This document shows positions 41,019-49,803 of a DNA stretch of 64,000 nucleotides, one piece after another. Made by a program: the position numbers and the translations under genes. The DNA lies in NCBI RefSeq assembly GCF_002563955.1, contig NZ_PDJE01000001.1:930001-994000 (forward strand), read 5' to 3'. Under the pieces are notes generated by a model. The model searched no databases, was not told the DNA's origin, and saw only the letters and a list, made by a program, of their open reading frames with translations. This DNA is from Paramicrobacterium agarici. Lineage in GTDB: Bacteria > Actinomycetota > Actinomycetes > Actinomycetales > Microbacteriaceae. Numbering within the stretch: the first letter of the stretch is position 1; every line of letters starts with the position of its first letter.

Positions 41019-43601
41019 CTACTGCACCTCGCGCACGCGCAGATCGCGCGCGAGGTGATCACGCTGCTCGGTGACGAGACGCACGAGTGCGGCTGGAGCA
41101 TCCACGTTGTCGGTCAGCCAGGCATCAACGGGCTCGAGCGACTCGCTCGCCGGAAACAGTCCGAGCACGAGGCGCCGCGCGATCTCGATGCTGCGCGTCT
41201 GCCAGGCAAGACGGATGCGGTCGAAGTACTCAGCGTCGTACTCGGCAATCATGTCGCGCCGCCCACCCGCGCGGAATCCGTCGATCGTGGCGTCGAGATG
41301 GTCGTTGGTGAGGCGCGTGTCTGTCCACGCCGAGCGCCACGCAGCATCCTTCACCTCTGCCTCCGGCCTGGAGGCGAGCGCCTTAACGTGCGCGGTCACG
41401 CCGCTGGCTGTGTTGTCGCGCTGAAGCTCGGCGTCGGCCTCGGCCGCGGTCGCATGGCCGGTCGCGGTCAGGGCTGTCAGCAGCATCCAGCGCAGGTCGG
41501 CGTCGAGCGCTAGACCGTCGGGGATGCGCCCTGAGCCGTCGAGCATTGCCGCGATATCAGCAGCGTGAGCGTCGTCGACGGTGGCGGCGGATGCTGTGGC
41601 ACGCGCCCACGCGAGCTGCTCACCCGATCCGGGGCGCGACATGAAGACGGTGTTCCAGCAGATGTCGAGCCACATGCGGCGCTGCGCCGTCCGTTCGTCG
41701 TCGGCGACGTAGTGCTCGATGGCGAACGCCGCGTTTGCGAGCACGGAGCCGAGCAGGCCGACGTTGGTCTCGAGCGGAGCAAAGCTGCGCGCAATCGTGA
41801 GGTATCGCGCCGCGGGCAGCACCCCGTCGCGCGTGGCATTCCACAGGGCAGACCAGACGATGCCGCGCGCGAGCGGGTCGGTGAGGCGGTCGAGAAAGCC
41901 TTCGACGGTGGTGAGCGAGCGGTCGTCGAGGCGCACCTTCGCGTACGTCAGATCACCGTCGTTGAGAAGGGTGAGCGGGGCAGCGGCGAGTGACAGCGCG
42001 GTGCGGTCGCTCGAGATGTCGAGCTCGACGCTGTCGGTGCGCTCAAGCTGCATCGAATCGGTGAAGTCGTAGGCGGTGACGGCGAGGCGATGGGGGCGCG
42101 GCTGCTCGCCCGGAGCGACGGACTGGGTGACGACGCGGCGGCCGTCAGCATCCGTCTCGATGTCGAGTGTCGACACACCCGTTGTCTCGAGCCACGCGCG
42201 CGACCATGCTCGCACATCGCGTCCGGAGGTCTCTTCGAGCTGCACGAGCAGATCGTCGAGAGTCGTGTTGCCGAACGCGTGCGCGCGGAAGTACCGGCGT
42301 GCGCCCTCGAAGAAGGCGTCGCGCCCCACGAACGCGACGAGCTGTTTGAGCACCGCAGCGCCCTTGGCGTAGGTGATGCCGTCGAAGTTGAGCTTTGCCG
42401 CCTCGAGGTCGACGATGTCGGCGACGATCGGGTGCGTCGTTGGCAGCTGGTCCTGGGTGTACGCCCACGCCTTGCGCCGATTGGCGAACGTCACCCAGGC
42501 ATCGGAGAACCGCGTTGCCTCGGCAGTGGCGAGCGAGCCCATGTAGTCGGCGAACGACTCCTTGAGCCAGAGGTCGTCCCACCAGCGCATGGTGACGAGA
42601 TCGCCGAACCACATGTGGGCCATCTCGTGCAAGATGGTGCTGGCCCGGCCCTCGTGCTGCGCCTCCGTTGAGGCCCCGCGGAACACGTACTTCTCGGTGA
42701 ACGTGACGAGTCCCGGATTCTCCATGGCGCCGAGGTTGTACTCGGGCACGAAGACCTGGTCGTACTTTCCCCACGGATACGCGTAGTCGAAAGCGTCGGT
42801 GAAGAAGCCGAGCCCCTGCTGCGTGACCTCGATGATCTCGTCGGCGTCGAGGTGCTCGGCGAGTGATGCGCGGCACAGCACGCCGAGCGGAATCGTCTGG
42901 CCTCCGCGTGTCCACTCGGCGTCGACGCGGTGGTACGGTCCGGCAACGATCGCCGTGATGTAGCTCGAGAGCGGCAGCGTCGGCGCGAACTCGACGGTCT
43001 GCGTCGCGGCCGAAGCCGTGCGCGGCTCTGTCGTGCCGACCGTCGCGTGCCCTGATTCGCCGGACTCCGTCGATGAGGTGCTCGACACGCTGGACTGGTT
43101 CGAGAGCACTTGCCAGCCGGCCGGAGCGTGCACCGTGAACGTGAAGCGCGCCTTCATATCGGGCTGCTCGAAGCACGCCATGACGCGTCGCGAATCGGCG
43201 GGCTCGTACTGCGTGTAGAGGTACGTCTCGCCGTCGACGGGGTCGACAAAGCGGTGCATGCCCTCGCCCGAGCGCGAGTACACGCCGCGCGCGACGATGG
43301 TGAGTGAATTGGATGCTGCCAGGCCAGCGACCTGGATGCGCGCGCCGTCGTACTGCACGGGAACGTCGACGCCGTTCAACGTGACGCTCTCGATGCTCTC
43401 GCCGATGAAGTCGACCCAGGTCGCGCCGCCGCGCTCGAGGTCGGCGTCGAACTCGAGCGTCGTCGTGGTGCCGAACGTCGTTGCGGCAGCATCCGGAGCC
43501 CGACGCAGGTCAAGCTCGACGTGCGCCCGGCGCAGTGTCAGCGCGGCCGAGCGTGCGGTGGTTTCAGAACGGGAGAGATTCGCAGAGGCGTTGGAACTCA
43601 T
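41019..43601 (-). CDS. pepN: Aminopeptidase N (M1 family)
   Basis: Cytoplasmic zinc aminopeptidase of 860 aa. The substrate-binding GAMENPGLVTF and zinc motif HEMAHMWFGDLV, with the distal Glu in LWLKESFADYMG, are intact. Downstream catalytic Tyr and the long helical ERAP1-like C-terminal domain are present, so length matches the actinobacterial PepN family. An insertion rich in Ser/Glu/Thr (SVSSTSSTESGESG) occurs near residue 180. GGAGG lies only 1 nt before the ATG, so the true start may differ slightly. Confidence 0.95.
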   Translation of the reverse strand: MSSNASANLSRSETTARSAALTLRRAHVELDLRRAPDAAATTFGTTTTLEFDADLERGGATWVDFIGESIESVTLNGVDVPVQYDGARIQVAGLAASNSLTIVARGVYSRSGEGMHRFVDPVDGETYLYTQYEPADSRRVMACFEQPDMKARFTFTVHAPAGWQVLSNQSSVSSTSSTESGESGHATVGTTEPRTASAATQTVEFAPTLPLSSYITAIVAGPYHRVDAEWTRGGQTIPLGVLCRASLAEHLDADEIIEVTQQGLGFFTDAFDYAYPWGKYDQVFVPEYNLGAMENPGLVTFTEKYVFRGASTEAQHEGRASTILHEMAHMWFGDLVTMRWWDDLWLKESFADYMGSLATAEATRFSDAWVTFANRRKAWAYTQDQLPTTHPIVADIVDLEAAKLNFDGITYAKGAAVLKQLVAFVGRDAFFEGARRYFRAHAFGNTTLDDLLVQLEETSGRDVRAWSRAWLETTGVSTLDIETDADGRRVVTQSVAPGEQPRPHRLAVTAYDFTDSMQLERTDSVELDISSDRTALSLAAAPLTLLNDGDLTYAKVRLDDRSLTTVEGFLDRLTDPLARGIVWSALWNATRDGVLPAARYLTIARSFAPLETNVGLLGSVLANAAFAIEHYVADDERTAQRRMWLDICWNTVFMSRPGSGEQLAWARATASAATVDDAHAADIAAMLDGSGRIPDGLALDADLRWMLLTALTATGHATAAEADAELQRDNTASGVTAHVKALASRPEAEVKDAAWRSAWTDTRLTNDHLDATIDGFRAGGRRDMIAEYDAEYFDRIRLAWQTRSIEIARRLVLGLFPASESLEPVDAWLTDNVDAPAALVRLVTEQRDHLARDLRVREVQ

Positions 43602-43769
43602 GCCTCCATGTTTTCACGCGGGCCGCACACATCGGGGCGAGCGCTCGTGGGGCCGCCCACTGGGCCGTTGCCGCTGCGTGCTGCTCTCGCACCCGCAATA
43701 ACACCGCTTTTCGGCAACAGCCCGCTGGCACGCGTCGAGACGTGGCGAGTTCGTGTGCGCACACCTGGA

Positions 43770-43775
43770 TAGGCT
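43770..43775 (+). promoter_or_regulatory. -10 box of leaderless YigZ gene
   Basis: TAGGCT, 7 nt before the ATG at 43783. Confidence 0.55.
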
Positions 43776-43782
43776 GGGCGCG

Positions 43783-44433
43783 ATGAACACCGCACGTTGT
43801 TATCCGTCGACGATCGCCGCACCGGTCGTGAACGAGATCGTCATCAAGAAGTCGCGGTTCATTGCCCACGTCGCTCCCGCTGCGTCGCCCGATGCTGCGG
43901 ATGAGGTCATCGCGGGCATCAAGAAGCAGCACTGGGATGCTCGGCACAACTGCGTTGCGATGGTCACGGGACTGCTCGGCGACCAGGCGCGTTCGTCCGA
44001 CGACGGGGAGCCGTCGGGCACCGCGGGCGTGCCGATGCTCGAGGTTCTTCGTCGCCGCGAGCTGACCGACCTGGTCGCCGTTGTCGCGAGATACTTCGGC
44101 GGCGTCAAACTCGGCGCGGGAGGGCTGATCCGCGCGTACTCGAGCGCGGTATCCGAAGCGCTCGATCGGGCCGTGCTGCTGCGCAGAGAGTCGCTGACCC
44201 GGGTGACGCTCGAGGTGGCGCACGCCGACGCGGGACGCATTGACAACGTGATGCGCGAGTGGGCCGCGCAGCACGGAGCACGATTCGGCGACCCGACGTA
44301 CGGTGGCACGGTCGCATTTGAACTCTGGGTTCCGCCTGAGCAGCTTGAGCTGCTGCGGGCAGACGTCGCGGCGACTTCGGCTGGCGCGATCGTCCCTGTC
44401 GAGGGCGAACAGCGCATCATCGACGTTCGGTAG
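43783..44433 (+). CDS. YigZ/IMPACT family protein
   Basis: A 216-aa protein with the UPF0029 N-terminal domain: IKKSRFIAHVAPAASPDAAD, HNCVAMVTG, SSDDGEPSGTAGVPMLEVL and VARYFGGVKLGAGGLIRAYS are the family blocks. A C-terminal DUF1949-like ferredoxin fold follows. Family members are conserved and linked to translation or proteolysis regulation, but the activity is not settled. Confidence 0.9.
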   Translation: MNTARCYPSTIAAPVVNEIVIKKSRFIAHVAPAASPDAADEVIAGIKKQHWDARHNCVAMVTGLLGDQARSSDDGEPSGTAGVPMLEVLRRRELTDLVAVVARYFGGVKLGAGGLIRAYSSAVSEALDRAVLLRRESLTRVTLEVAHADAGRIDNVMREWAAQHGARFGDPTYGGTVAFELWVPPEQLELLRADVAATSAGAIVPVEGEQRIIDVR

Positions 44434-44520
44434 CGTCGCCCGGCCGGTGGCAGAATGTGCGAGGAAGCCCGATCGTGTGACGTCTGCGCGTCACGCATCG
44501 GCCGCGGCGGAGGAGGGTTC

Positions 44521-45114
44521 ATGACAGAGACGTTCGCGAACACGGCGCTTCCCGTGCGCACCGAGCGGTTGACGCTTCGCAAGGCGACGGAGGCCGACAC
44601 AGAAGCGGTGCGCAGCTATCGACAGCATTCGGACGTCAGCATGTGGATGCCGTCAGACGGTCTCGATGCCGATGCATTCCGAAGCCGATTCTGTGAGCCG
44701 GCCAAGCTTGACGGCAAGCTCGTGATCGAACGCGACGGTGCGATCATCGGCGACATCATGGTCGCGATCGCGGACGGCTGGGCGCAAGACGAGGTGCGGG
44801 AGCGCGCGCAGAACGTGCAGGCTGAACTGGGCTGGTGCCTTGCGCCGAGCGCGCAGGGGCGGGGTTTCGCACTCGAGGCGATGACCGAGGTGCTGCGCAT
44901 CTGCTTTACCGATCTCGGGCTGCGCCGGGTGACAGCAGGATGCTTCGCCGACAATGAGCCGTCGTGGCGGCTGATGGAGCGGCTGCACATGCGTCGAGAG
45001 AACCACACGGTGCGCGAAAGCCTTCACCGCACGCTCGGCTGGCTCGACGGCTTCGAATACGCGCTGCTCGCCGACGAGTGGGCCGAGCGCACCGCCACGA
45101 CTGACCCTCAGTAG
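44521..45114 (+). CDS. GNAT family N-acetyltransferase
   Basis: A 197-aa acetyltransferase of the RimJ/RimL-like group (Acetyltransf_3). It shows TERLTLRKATEADTEAVRSY at the start, the acetyl-CoA loop APSAQGRGFALEAMTEVLR, and CFADNEPSWRLMERLHMRRE. The acceptor is unknown. GCGGAGGAGGG precedes the ATG. The 3' end overlaps the convergent DUF4190 gene by 7 nt. Confidence 0.88.
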   Translation: MTETFANTALPVRTERLTLRKATEADTEAVRSYRQHSDVSMWMPSDGLDADAFRSRFCEPAKLDGKLVIERDGAIIGDIMVAIADGWAQDEVRERAQNVQAELGWCLAPSAQGRGFALEAMTEVLRICFTDLGLRRVTAGCFADNEPSWRLMERLHMRRENHTVRESLHRTLGWLDGFEYALLADEWAERTATTDPQ

Positions 45115-45485
45115 TAGTACGGATCCGCAATCGCCGACGTCATCATGGCGATGAGCCAGAAGAGCGTGACCAGCACGATCAACGCGACGGTCACATATCC
45201 GGTGGCGAGCCCCGCAATCGCCTGACCTCGCCCGATGCCGTTCAGCTGCTTCGCTCGCGAGAGACCGATGTGCCCGAAGACGACGCCGAGTCCGGCTGGC
45301 ACAAAGCCGAAGATCGCGGCGAAGAGTCCCAGAAACGGAATCGGAGTCCAGATGCCGATCACGATACCGACAATGCCGAGAATCATCGACGTCACGGCCA
45401 TGCCGTTCGATGGCTGCGGCGTGTACTGCGGGTAGGGCGAGTACGGCTGCTGCTGGTACGGCTGGCCCTGCGGTGCGAAGCTCAT
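45108..45485 (-). CDS. DUF4190 membrane protein
   Basis: A 125-aa protein with a Gln/Pro/Tyr-rich cytoplasmic head (QPYQQQPYSPYPQYTPQP) and two transmembrane segments. The LGIVGIVIGIWTPIPFLGLF, GFVPAGLGVVFGHIGLSRAK and GRGQAIAGLATGYV stretches are DUF4190 hallmarks. No enzymatic role is known. Leaderless: TAATCT lies 6 nt before the ATG. Confidence 0.85.
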   Translation of the reverse strand: MSFAPQGQPYQQQPYSPYPQYTPQPSNGMAVTSMILGIVGIVIGIWTPIPFLGLFAAIFGFVPAGLGVVFGHIGLSRAKQLNGIGRGQAIAGLATGYVTVALIVLVTLFWLIAMMTSAIADPYYY

Positions 45486-45491
45486 ACGTCA

Positions 45492-45497
45492 AGATTA
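45492..45497 (-). promoter_or_regulatory. -10 box of leaderless DUF4190 gene
   Basis: TAATCT on the minus strand, 6 nt before the ATG at 45485. Confidence 0.55.
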
Positions 45498-45548
45498 GAG
45501 GAGCGCGCGGCGCGGCATCCGTTCTGATCCCCGTACTGGGGGCACAGA

Positions 45549-45584
45549 GATCGGGCGAAGGAACCTGAGTTCCTTCGCCCGATC
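45549..45584 (-). terminator. Hairpin terminator of the fasciclin gene
   Basis: A perfect 16-bp stem (GATCGGGCGAAGGAAC and its complement at 45569-45584) with a 4-nt loop, 48 nt beyond the fasciclin stop codon. Confidence 0.7.
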
Positions 45585-45632
45585 GGCGGCTGACGAAAGA
45601 CGATCATCCATTCGTAGCCGTGTGCGTGGTGA

Positions 45633-46316
45633 TTAGCCCATCGACGGCGGCATCAGCACCGAGTCGATGAGGTACACGGTTGCGTTCGCCGTGTGCACGC
45701 CACCGCAGATGACGCTCGCGTCACCGACCATGAGATCGTCGCCGCTTCCGGTGACCTCGACGGTCTCGCCCTGCACGGTCTCGTGCTCGCCAGCGATCGC
45801 GTCAGGCGCGATCTGGCCAGGAACCACGTGGTAGGTCAGGATGCTCGTGAGCGTCTCTGCTCCCTCGGGGGTCTTCAGCATCTCGAGGGTTTCGGCATCG
45901 ATCTTCGAGAACGCGTCATCGACAGGTGCGAACACGGTGAACTCGTCGCCGTTGAGCGTGTCGACGAGGTTCACGTCGGGGTTCAGCTCACCGGAGACAG
46001 CCGACACGAGCGTGGTCAGCATGGGGTTGTTGGATGCCGCAACCGCGACGGGATCCGACGACATGCCCTCGATCGACCCCGGGCCGTCGGGGACTTCTTC
46101 GGCGTACGCGGAGCAACCGGGGCCGACGAGATCTGCGGCAGGATCCGCCATCGACTCGTTCGATTCGCTCGACTCGCTCTCCTGCGGCGAAGACTGGCTC
46201 TGACTCGACTCGTCGTCACCCGACATGTCACTGCTGCTTGAGCAGCCCGCGAACGTCAGCGTTGCCGCAGCCGCGAGCGCGAGTGCAGCGAGTGCTTTTC
46301 GTGATGTGGTGCGCAT
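45633..46316 (-). CDS. Fasciclin-domain lipoprotein (MPT83/MPT70-like)
   Basis: A 227-aa surface lipoprotein. A signal peptide ends in LTFAGC, followed by a long Ser/Glu/Asp-rich linker ([20 protein letters not shown]). The single FAS1 domain shows [30 protein letters not shown] and [13 protein letters not shown]. Mycobacterial MPT83 and MPT70 have this layout and are SigK targets; the same promoter motif is found here upstream. AAAGGAG precedes the ATG at 46316. Role in adhesion is known for the family, not for this protein. Confidence 0.92.
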   Translation of the reverse strand: MRTTSRKALAALALAAAATLTFAGCSSSSDMSGDDESSQSQSSPQESESSESNESMADPAADLVGPGCSAYAEEVPDGPGSIEGMSSDPVAVAASNNPMLTTLVSAVSGELNPDVNLVDTLNGDEFTVFAPVDDAFSKIDAETLEMLKTPEGAETLTSILTYHVVPGQIAPDAIAGEHETVQGETVEVTGSGDDLMVGDASVICGGVHTANATVYLIDSVLMPPSMG

Positions 46317-46367
46317 GATCACTCCTTTGTCTGCCGCTGCCGGTCTGGAGCGGCTGGTTACATACGG

Positions 46368-46396
46368 GGTTCGGAACCCCGCCGGGAGCGGATTGG
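46368..46396 (-). promoter_or_regulatory. SigK-type promoter of the fasciclin gene
   Basis: On the minus strand CCAATCC (46396-46390), 16 nt, then CGAACC (46373-46368), about 52 nt upstream of the start codon. The same pattern with identical spacing precedes dipZ and sigK. Confidence 0.75.
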
Positions 46397-46419
46397 AAGT
46401 TTTTCGCAACCGGTGCTGA

Positions 46420-46448
46420 CCAATCAGATGCGCCTTACGCTCCGAACT
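46420..46448 (+). promoter_or_regulatory. SigK-type promoter of dipZ
   Basis: CCAATCA (46420-46426), 16 nt, then CGAACT (46443-46448), 25 nt before the GTG start. Back to back with the fasciclin promoter. Confidence 0.75.
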
Positions 46449-46473
46449 CCTCCAAACGCGTCAGGAGGACACC

Positions 46474-48183
46474 GTGCTGTCGATCATTCTCATCGGGTTT
46501 CTCGGAGGTCTCGTCACGGGAATCTCACCGTGCATTCTCCCCGTGCTGCCCGTCGTCTTCTTCTCGGGTGGTATGCAGTCGGGGAGGGGAGAGGATGCTG
46601 CGAAGGCGCCGTCGCGCTGGCGGCCGTTCGTCGTGATTCTCGGTCTCGTCGTGAGCTTCAGTCTTGTGACGCTTGTCGGCTCGCTGCTGCTCTCGCTGCT
46701 CGGGCTTCCGCAAGACGTGCTGCGGTGGGCGGGCATCGTCGTGCTCGTGCTCATCGGGGTCGGGCTCATGGTTCCGGCGTTCCAGCACCTTCTCGAGAAG
46801 CCCTTCTCACGCATTCCGCAAAAGGCTGTCGGCACCGACCGCGGTGGCTTTGGGCTCGGTCTGGCTCTCGGAGCTGTCTATGTTCCGTGCGCGGGCCCGG
46901 TGCTCGCCGCGATTACGGTCGCGGGGGCGACGGGACGCGTCGGCTGGGACACCGTCGCGCTCACGCTGTCGTTCGGCATCGGCGCGGCAATCCCGCTTCT
47001 GATCTTCGCGCTCGCCGGACGTGGTGTCGCCGAGCGAATCAAGGCGTTCCGGTCGCGCCAGCGCGGCATCCGCATCACTGGCGGAGCCCTCATGATCGCG
47101 CTCGCCGTCGGTCTCGTCTTCGATGTTCCCGCTCAGCTCCAGCGTCTGGTTCCCGACTACACGGCCACGCTTCAAGACCAGTTCGCGCAGTCCGACGAGG
47201 TGAGCGAAGCGCTCAACCTCGGCGGCCTCGTCAACGACGAGAACAAGCACCTCGACGAGTGCACGAACGGCGCTGACGAGCTGGAGTCGTGCGGTACCGC
47301 GCCGAGCCTCACCGGAATCACCGAGTGGTTCAACACCGATGGGAATCAGCCGCTCTCGCTCGACGAGCTGCGCGGCCGCGTCGTGCTCATCGACTTCTGG
47401 GCGTACTCGTGCATCAACTGCCAGCGTTCCATTCCGCACGTGACCGCGTGGTACGACGCATACAAAGATGCCGGGCTCACGGTCATCGGCGTGCACTCAC
47501 CCGAGTACGCGTTCGAGAAAGACATCGGCAACGTGAAGGCCGGTGCCGAGAAGCTCGGCATCGGATACCCGGTTGCGATCGACAACTCGCTTTCGACGTG
47601 GACGAACTACCGTAACCGCTACTGGCCGGCGCACTACCTCATCGATGCTGAAGGCACTGTGCGGCACATCAAGTTCGGTGAGGGCGGCTACGACACAACC
47701 GAGAAGCTCATTCGACAGCTGCTCACAGACGCGACCCCCGATGTCGATCTGCCGGAGCCGACGGACGTCGCCGATACGACGCCCGACGGATCGCAGACGC
47801 CCGAGACTTTCCTCGGCACGACGAAGCAAGTGAACTTCGCGGGCGACGAAGCGTACTCCGCGAAGACCACGGACTTCTCCTTACCCGACGACCAGCCGAG
47901 CGACTCATTCGCGCTCGACGGCGCATGGGCCCTCGATACGAAGTCCATCTCTCCACGCGACGAGCAGGCGAGGATCCGGCTCGAATACACAGCATCCACC
48001 GTGAAGATGGTGCTCTCGGGAAGCGGAACGGTGACCGTGAAGCATTCCGATGGAACGACAGACAGCATCTCGGTCTCGGGTGTTCCGCGTGCATACGAGC
48101 TGGTGACCGACCATGAGGGCGCGGGCACCCTGACGGTGACGGTCAGCGCGGGTGTCGACGCCTATTCATTCACGTTCGGATAG
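46474..48183 (+). CDS. dipZ: DipZ-like CcdA-thioredoxin fusion protein
   Basis: A 569-aa membrane protein that moves reducing equivalents across the membrane. The N-terminal CcdA/DsbD domain has about six helices, with the redox cysteines in GISPCILPVLP and VYVPCAGPVLA. The extracytoplasmic thioredoxin/TlpA domain carries WAYSCINCQRS (CxxC) near residue 310. The C-terminal carbohydrate-binding-like domain (RIRLEYTASTVKMVLSGSG) is that of mycobacterial DipZ. The GTG start has CAGGAGG upstream. DipZ sits next to MPT83/MPT70 in M. tuberculosis, as it does next to the fasciclin gene here. Confidence 0.93.
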   Translation: MLSIILIGFLGGLVTGISPCILPVLPVVFFSGGMQSGRGEDAAKAPSRWRPFVVILGLVVSFSLVTLVGSLLLSLLGLPQDVLRWAGIVVLVLIGVGLMVPAFQHLLEKPFSRIPQKAVGTDRGGFGLGLALGAVYVPCAGPVLAAITVAGATGRVGWDTVALTLSFGIGAAIPLLIFALAGRGVAERIKAFRSRQRGIRITGGALMIALAVGLVFDVPAQLQRLVPDYTATLQDQFAQSDEVSEALNLGGLVNDENKHLDECTNGADELESCGTAPSLTGITEWFNTDGNQPLSLDELRGRVVLIDFWAYSCINCQRSIPHVTAWYDAYKDAGLTVIGVHSPEYAFEKDIGNVKAGAEKLGIGYPVAIDNSLSTWTNYRNRYWPAHYLIDAEGTVRHIKFGEGGYDTTEKLIRQLLTDATPDVDLPEPTDVADTTPDGSQTPETFLGTTKQVNFAGDEAYSAKTTDFSLPDDQPSDSFALDGAWALDTKSISPRDEQARIRLEYTASTVKMVLSGSGTVTVKHSDGTTDSISVSGVPRAYELVTDHEGAGTLTVTVSAGVDAYSFTFG

Positions 48184-48197
48184 CAGTGTCGGAACCG

Positions 48198-48233
48198 GCA
48201 CGAGCGCGGGAGCATCTGCTCCCGCGCTCGTGC
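48198..48233. terminator. Bidirectional hairpin terminator
   Basis: A near-perfect 17-bp GC-rich stem (GCACGAGCGCGGGAGCA and its complement at 48217-48233), between convergent dipZ and rskA. Confidence 0.75.
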
Positions 48234-48259
48234 GCGTCGCGGTCTCGGCTGCTTCTGGT

Positions 48260-49102
48260 TTACGCCGTCTCGAAGACCATGATCGGATCGCTCGTGGGCT
48301 GCTCTGAACCGCCCTCGGGCTCGATCGTGATGCCGATCACGGTTCCCGGAGCGAACTCCCCGTCGAGAACGTGCCACGTCGTGTCGTGTGCGTCGGCGGC
48401 GAAGGTTCCGGCAGGCACGGCTCCGGCGTCGTCGATGTACCACGCCTCGTAGACCTTGCCCTCGGGTGCGTCGGGCAGGCCGTCCATGACGACCGCAGAC
48501 AGCTCGAGGGCCGCCGACCACACGACAGTCGCCGTCGTGCCGTCTGCCTCGATGCTTGTGCGCTGCACATCGTCGGCGGCGTTGATCGCCGCGAGTTTGT
48601 CGGCAGCCTCGGATTGAGCAGTCACCGAGTTCCCGGTGACGAGGGATCCGACCGTGGCGCCTCCGGCGAAAATCAGGGCGGATGCTGCGACAGCAGCCAC
48701 CGCGATCGCAGCAGGCCTCGTGTACCAGCGCCTCTGGGCGCGCTGCTCTGCGCGCGTCGGAAGAGTCGTGCGCGCGACAGCGTCCGTGTGACTGTCGTGC
48801 TGTGGCGTGCGCTCCTGCGCGGGCTCATCGGTCTCGGCGTCCGCCGGAGTGTCAACGGAAGCTGCTGGCGTCTGCTGCGGCAGATCGGCAATGGACGCCA
48901 TGAGGCGCGACTTCATGTCGGAGGGCGGAGTGACCGGCGTCGTCGCCTGGCCAAGCTCGCGCGCCACGGCGTCGAAGCTTGCCTGCTCGGCCTGCAGCTC
49001 GGCGTCGTGCTCGAGGGCGCGCTCGTGCTGGGTACGCTCGTCGTTTGGCAGGGCGTCGAGGGCGTGCGCGGCTGCCGCGTCAGCATCCTTGTCGTGCGTC
49101 AT
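48260..49102 (-). CDS. rskA: Anti-sigma-K factor
   Basis: A 280-aa membrane-bound anti-sigma factor. The N-terminal cytoplasmic part binds SigK (AHALDALPNDERTQHERALE). One transmembrane helix lies near residues 132-153 (AIAVAAVAASALIFAGGATV). The extracytoplasmic RskA domain ends with KVYEAWYIDDAGAVPAGTF and GTVIGITIEPEGGSEQPTSD, the typical anti-sigma-K blocks. It overlaps sigK by 4 nt. Release of SigK is expected to involve regulated proteolysis. Confidence 0.92.
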   Translation of the reverse strand: MTHDKDADAAAAHALDALPNDERTQHERALEHDAELQAEQASFDAVARELGQATTPVTPPSDMKSRLMASIADLPQQTPAASVDTPADAETDEPAQERTPQHDSHTDAVARTTLPTRAEQRAQRRWYTRPAAIAVAAVAASALIFAGGATVGSLVTGNSVTAQSEAADKLAAINAADDVQRTSIEADGTTATVVWSAALELSAVVMDGLPDAPEGKVYEAWYIDDAGAVPAGTFAADAHDTTWHVLDGEFAPGTVIGITIEPEGGSEQPTSDPIMVFETA

Positions 49103-49767
49103 GATGTCACCCCCAGCAGATCTCGAAGTCTGATCATTCCGTCTCGGAGGCGAGTCTTCACGGTTCCGATCGGAGCGTTGAGGCGCTCTGCGATCTCGCT
49201 TTGCGAGAACCCGCCGTAGTAGGCCAACGTTATCGCCTCGCGCTGGGAGTCTGACAGCTGCATAATCGCGCGATGCACGCGCTGGCTCTCGACGCGCGCA
49301 TCGCCCTCTTCGGCGACGGGGTCGTACGCGATGTCGACGTCGCGCTTGGCGATTCGCTCATCGCGCTCTCGGCTCGACTGGGCCGAGCGAACACGGTCGA
49401 CGGCGCGTCGATGCGCGAGAGTGAAGATCCAGCCAAGCGCGCTGCCGCGTGACGAATCGAAACGCGGTGCGGACTGCCAGAGTTCGAGAAATACCTCTTG
49501 CGTCACTTCTTCGGACTGCGCGTCGTCGACGAGAACTCGGCGCACAAGGCCGTGCACGCGCGCAGCGACAGCGTCGTAGAGATCGCCGAACGCCTGTTGA
49601 TCACCAGTTGCGACCGCCGACAAGAGCACGGTGACGTCGTGAGGAGGCTCATCTCTCGATACTCGAGGTGCTCCGGTCTCCGCTGTCACAGGTGCCAGTA
49701 TTGCACGCGCGGCGCGCAGTGCATGTGTGGTGACGCTATGCGTCACGGGCTCGGCAAGTGTGATCAC
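49099..49767 (-). CDS. sigK: RNA polymerase sigma factor SigK
   Basis: ECF sigma factor of up to 222 aa. Region 2 is seen in DDAQSEEVTQEVFLELWQSA and GSALGWIFTLAHRRAVDRVR, region 4 in QREAITLAYYGGFSQSEIAE followed by RLNAPIGTVKTRLRDGMIRL. The GTG at 49767 would begin only 6 nt after the CGAATC -10 element, so a leaderless start is possible. The GTG at 49689, giving 196 aa, matches the length of mycobacterial SigK better. Coupling to rskA and the upstream SigK-type promoter imply positive autoregulation. Confidence 0.92.
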   Translation of the reverse strand: MITLAEPVTHSVTTHALRAARAILAPVTAETGAPRVSRDEPPHDVTVLLSAVATGDQQAFGDLYDAVAARVHGLVRRVLVDDAQSEEVTQEVFLELWQSAPRFDSSRGSALGWIFTLAHRRAVDRVRSAQSSRERDERIAKRDVDIAYDPVAEEGDARVESQRVHRAIMQLSDSQREAITLAYYGGFSQSEIAERLNAPIGTVKTRLRDGMIRLRDLLGVTS

Positions 49768-49773
49768 GTCAGG

Positions 49774-49802
49774 GATTCGTTGCCGAACCCCTGACGGATT
49801 GG
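49774..49802 (-). promoter_or_regulatory. SigK-type autoregulatory promoter of sigK-rskA
   Basis: On the minus strand CCAATCC (49802-49796), 16 nt, then CGAATC (49779-49774). Same elements and spacing as at 46368-46396 and 46420-46448. Confidence 0.75.
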
Positions 49803-49803
49803 C

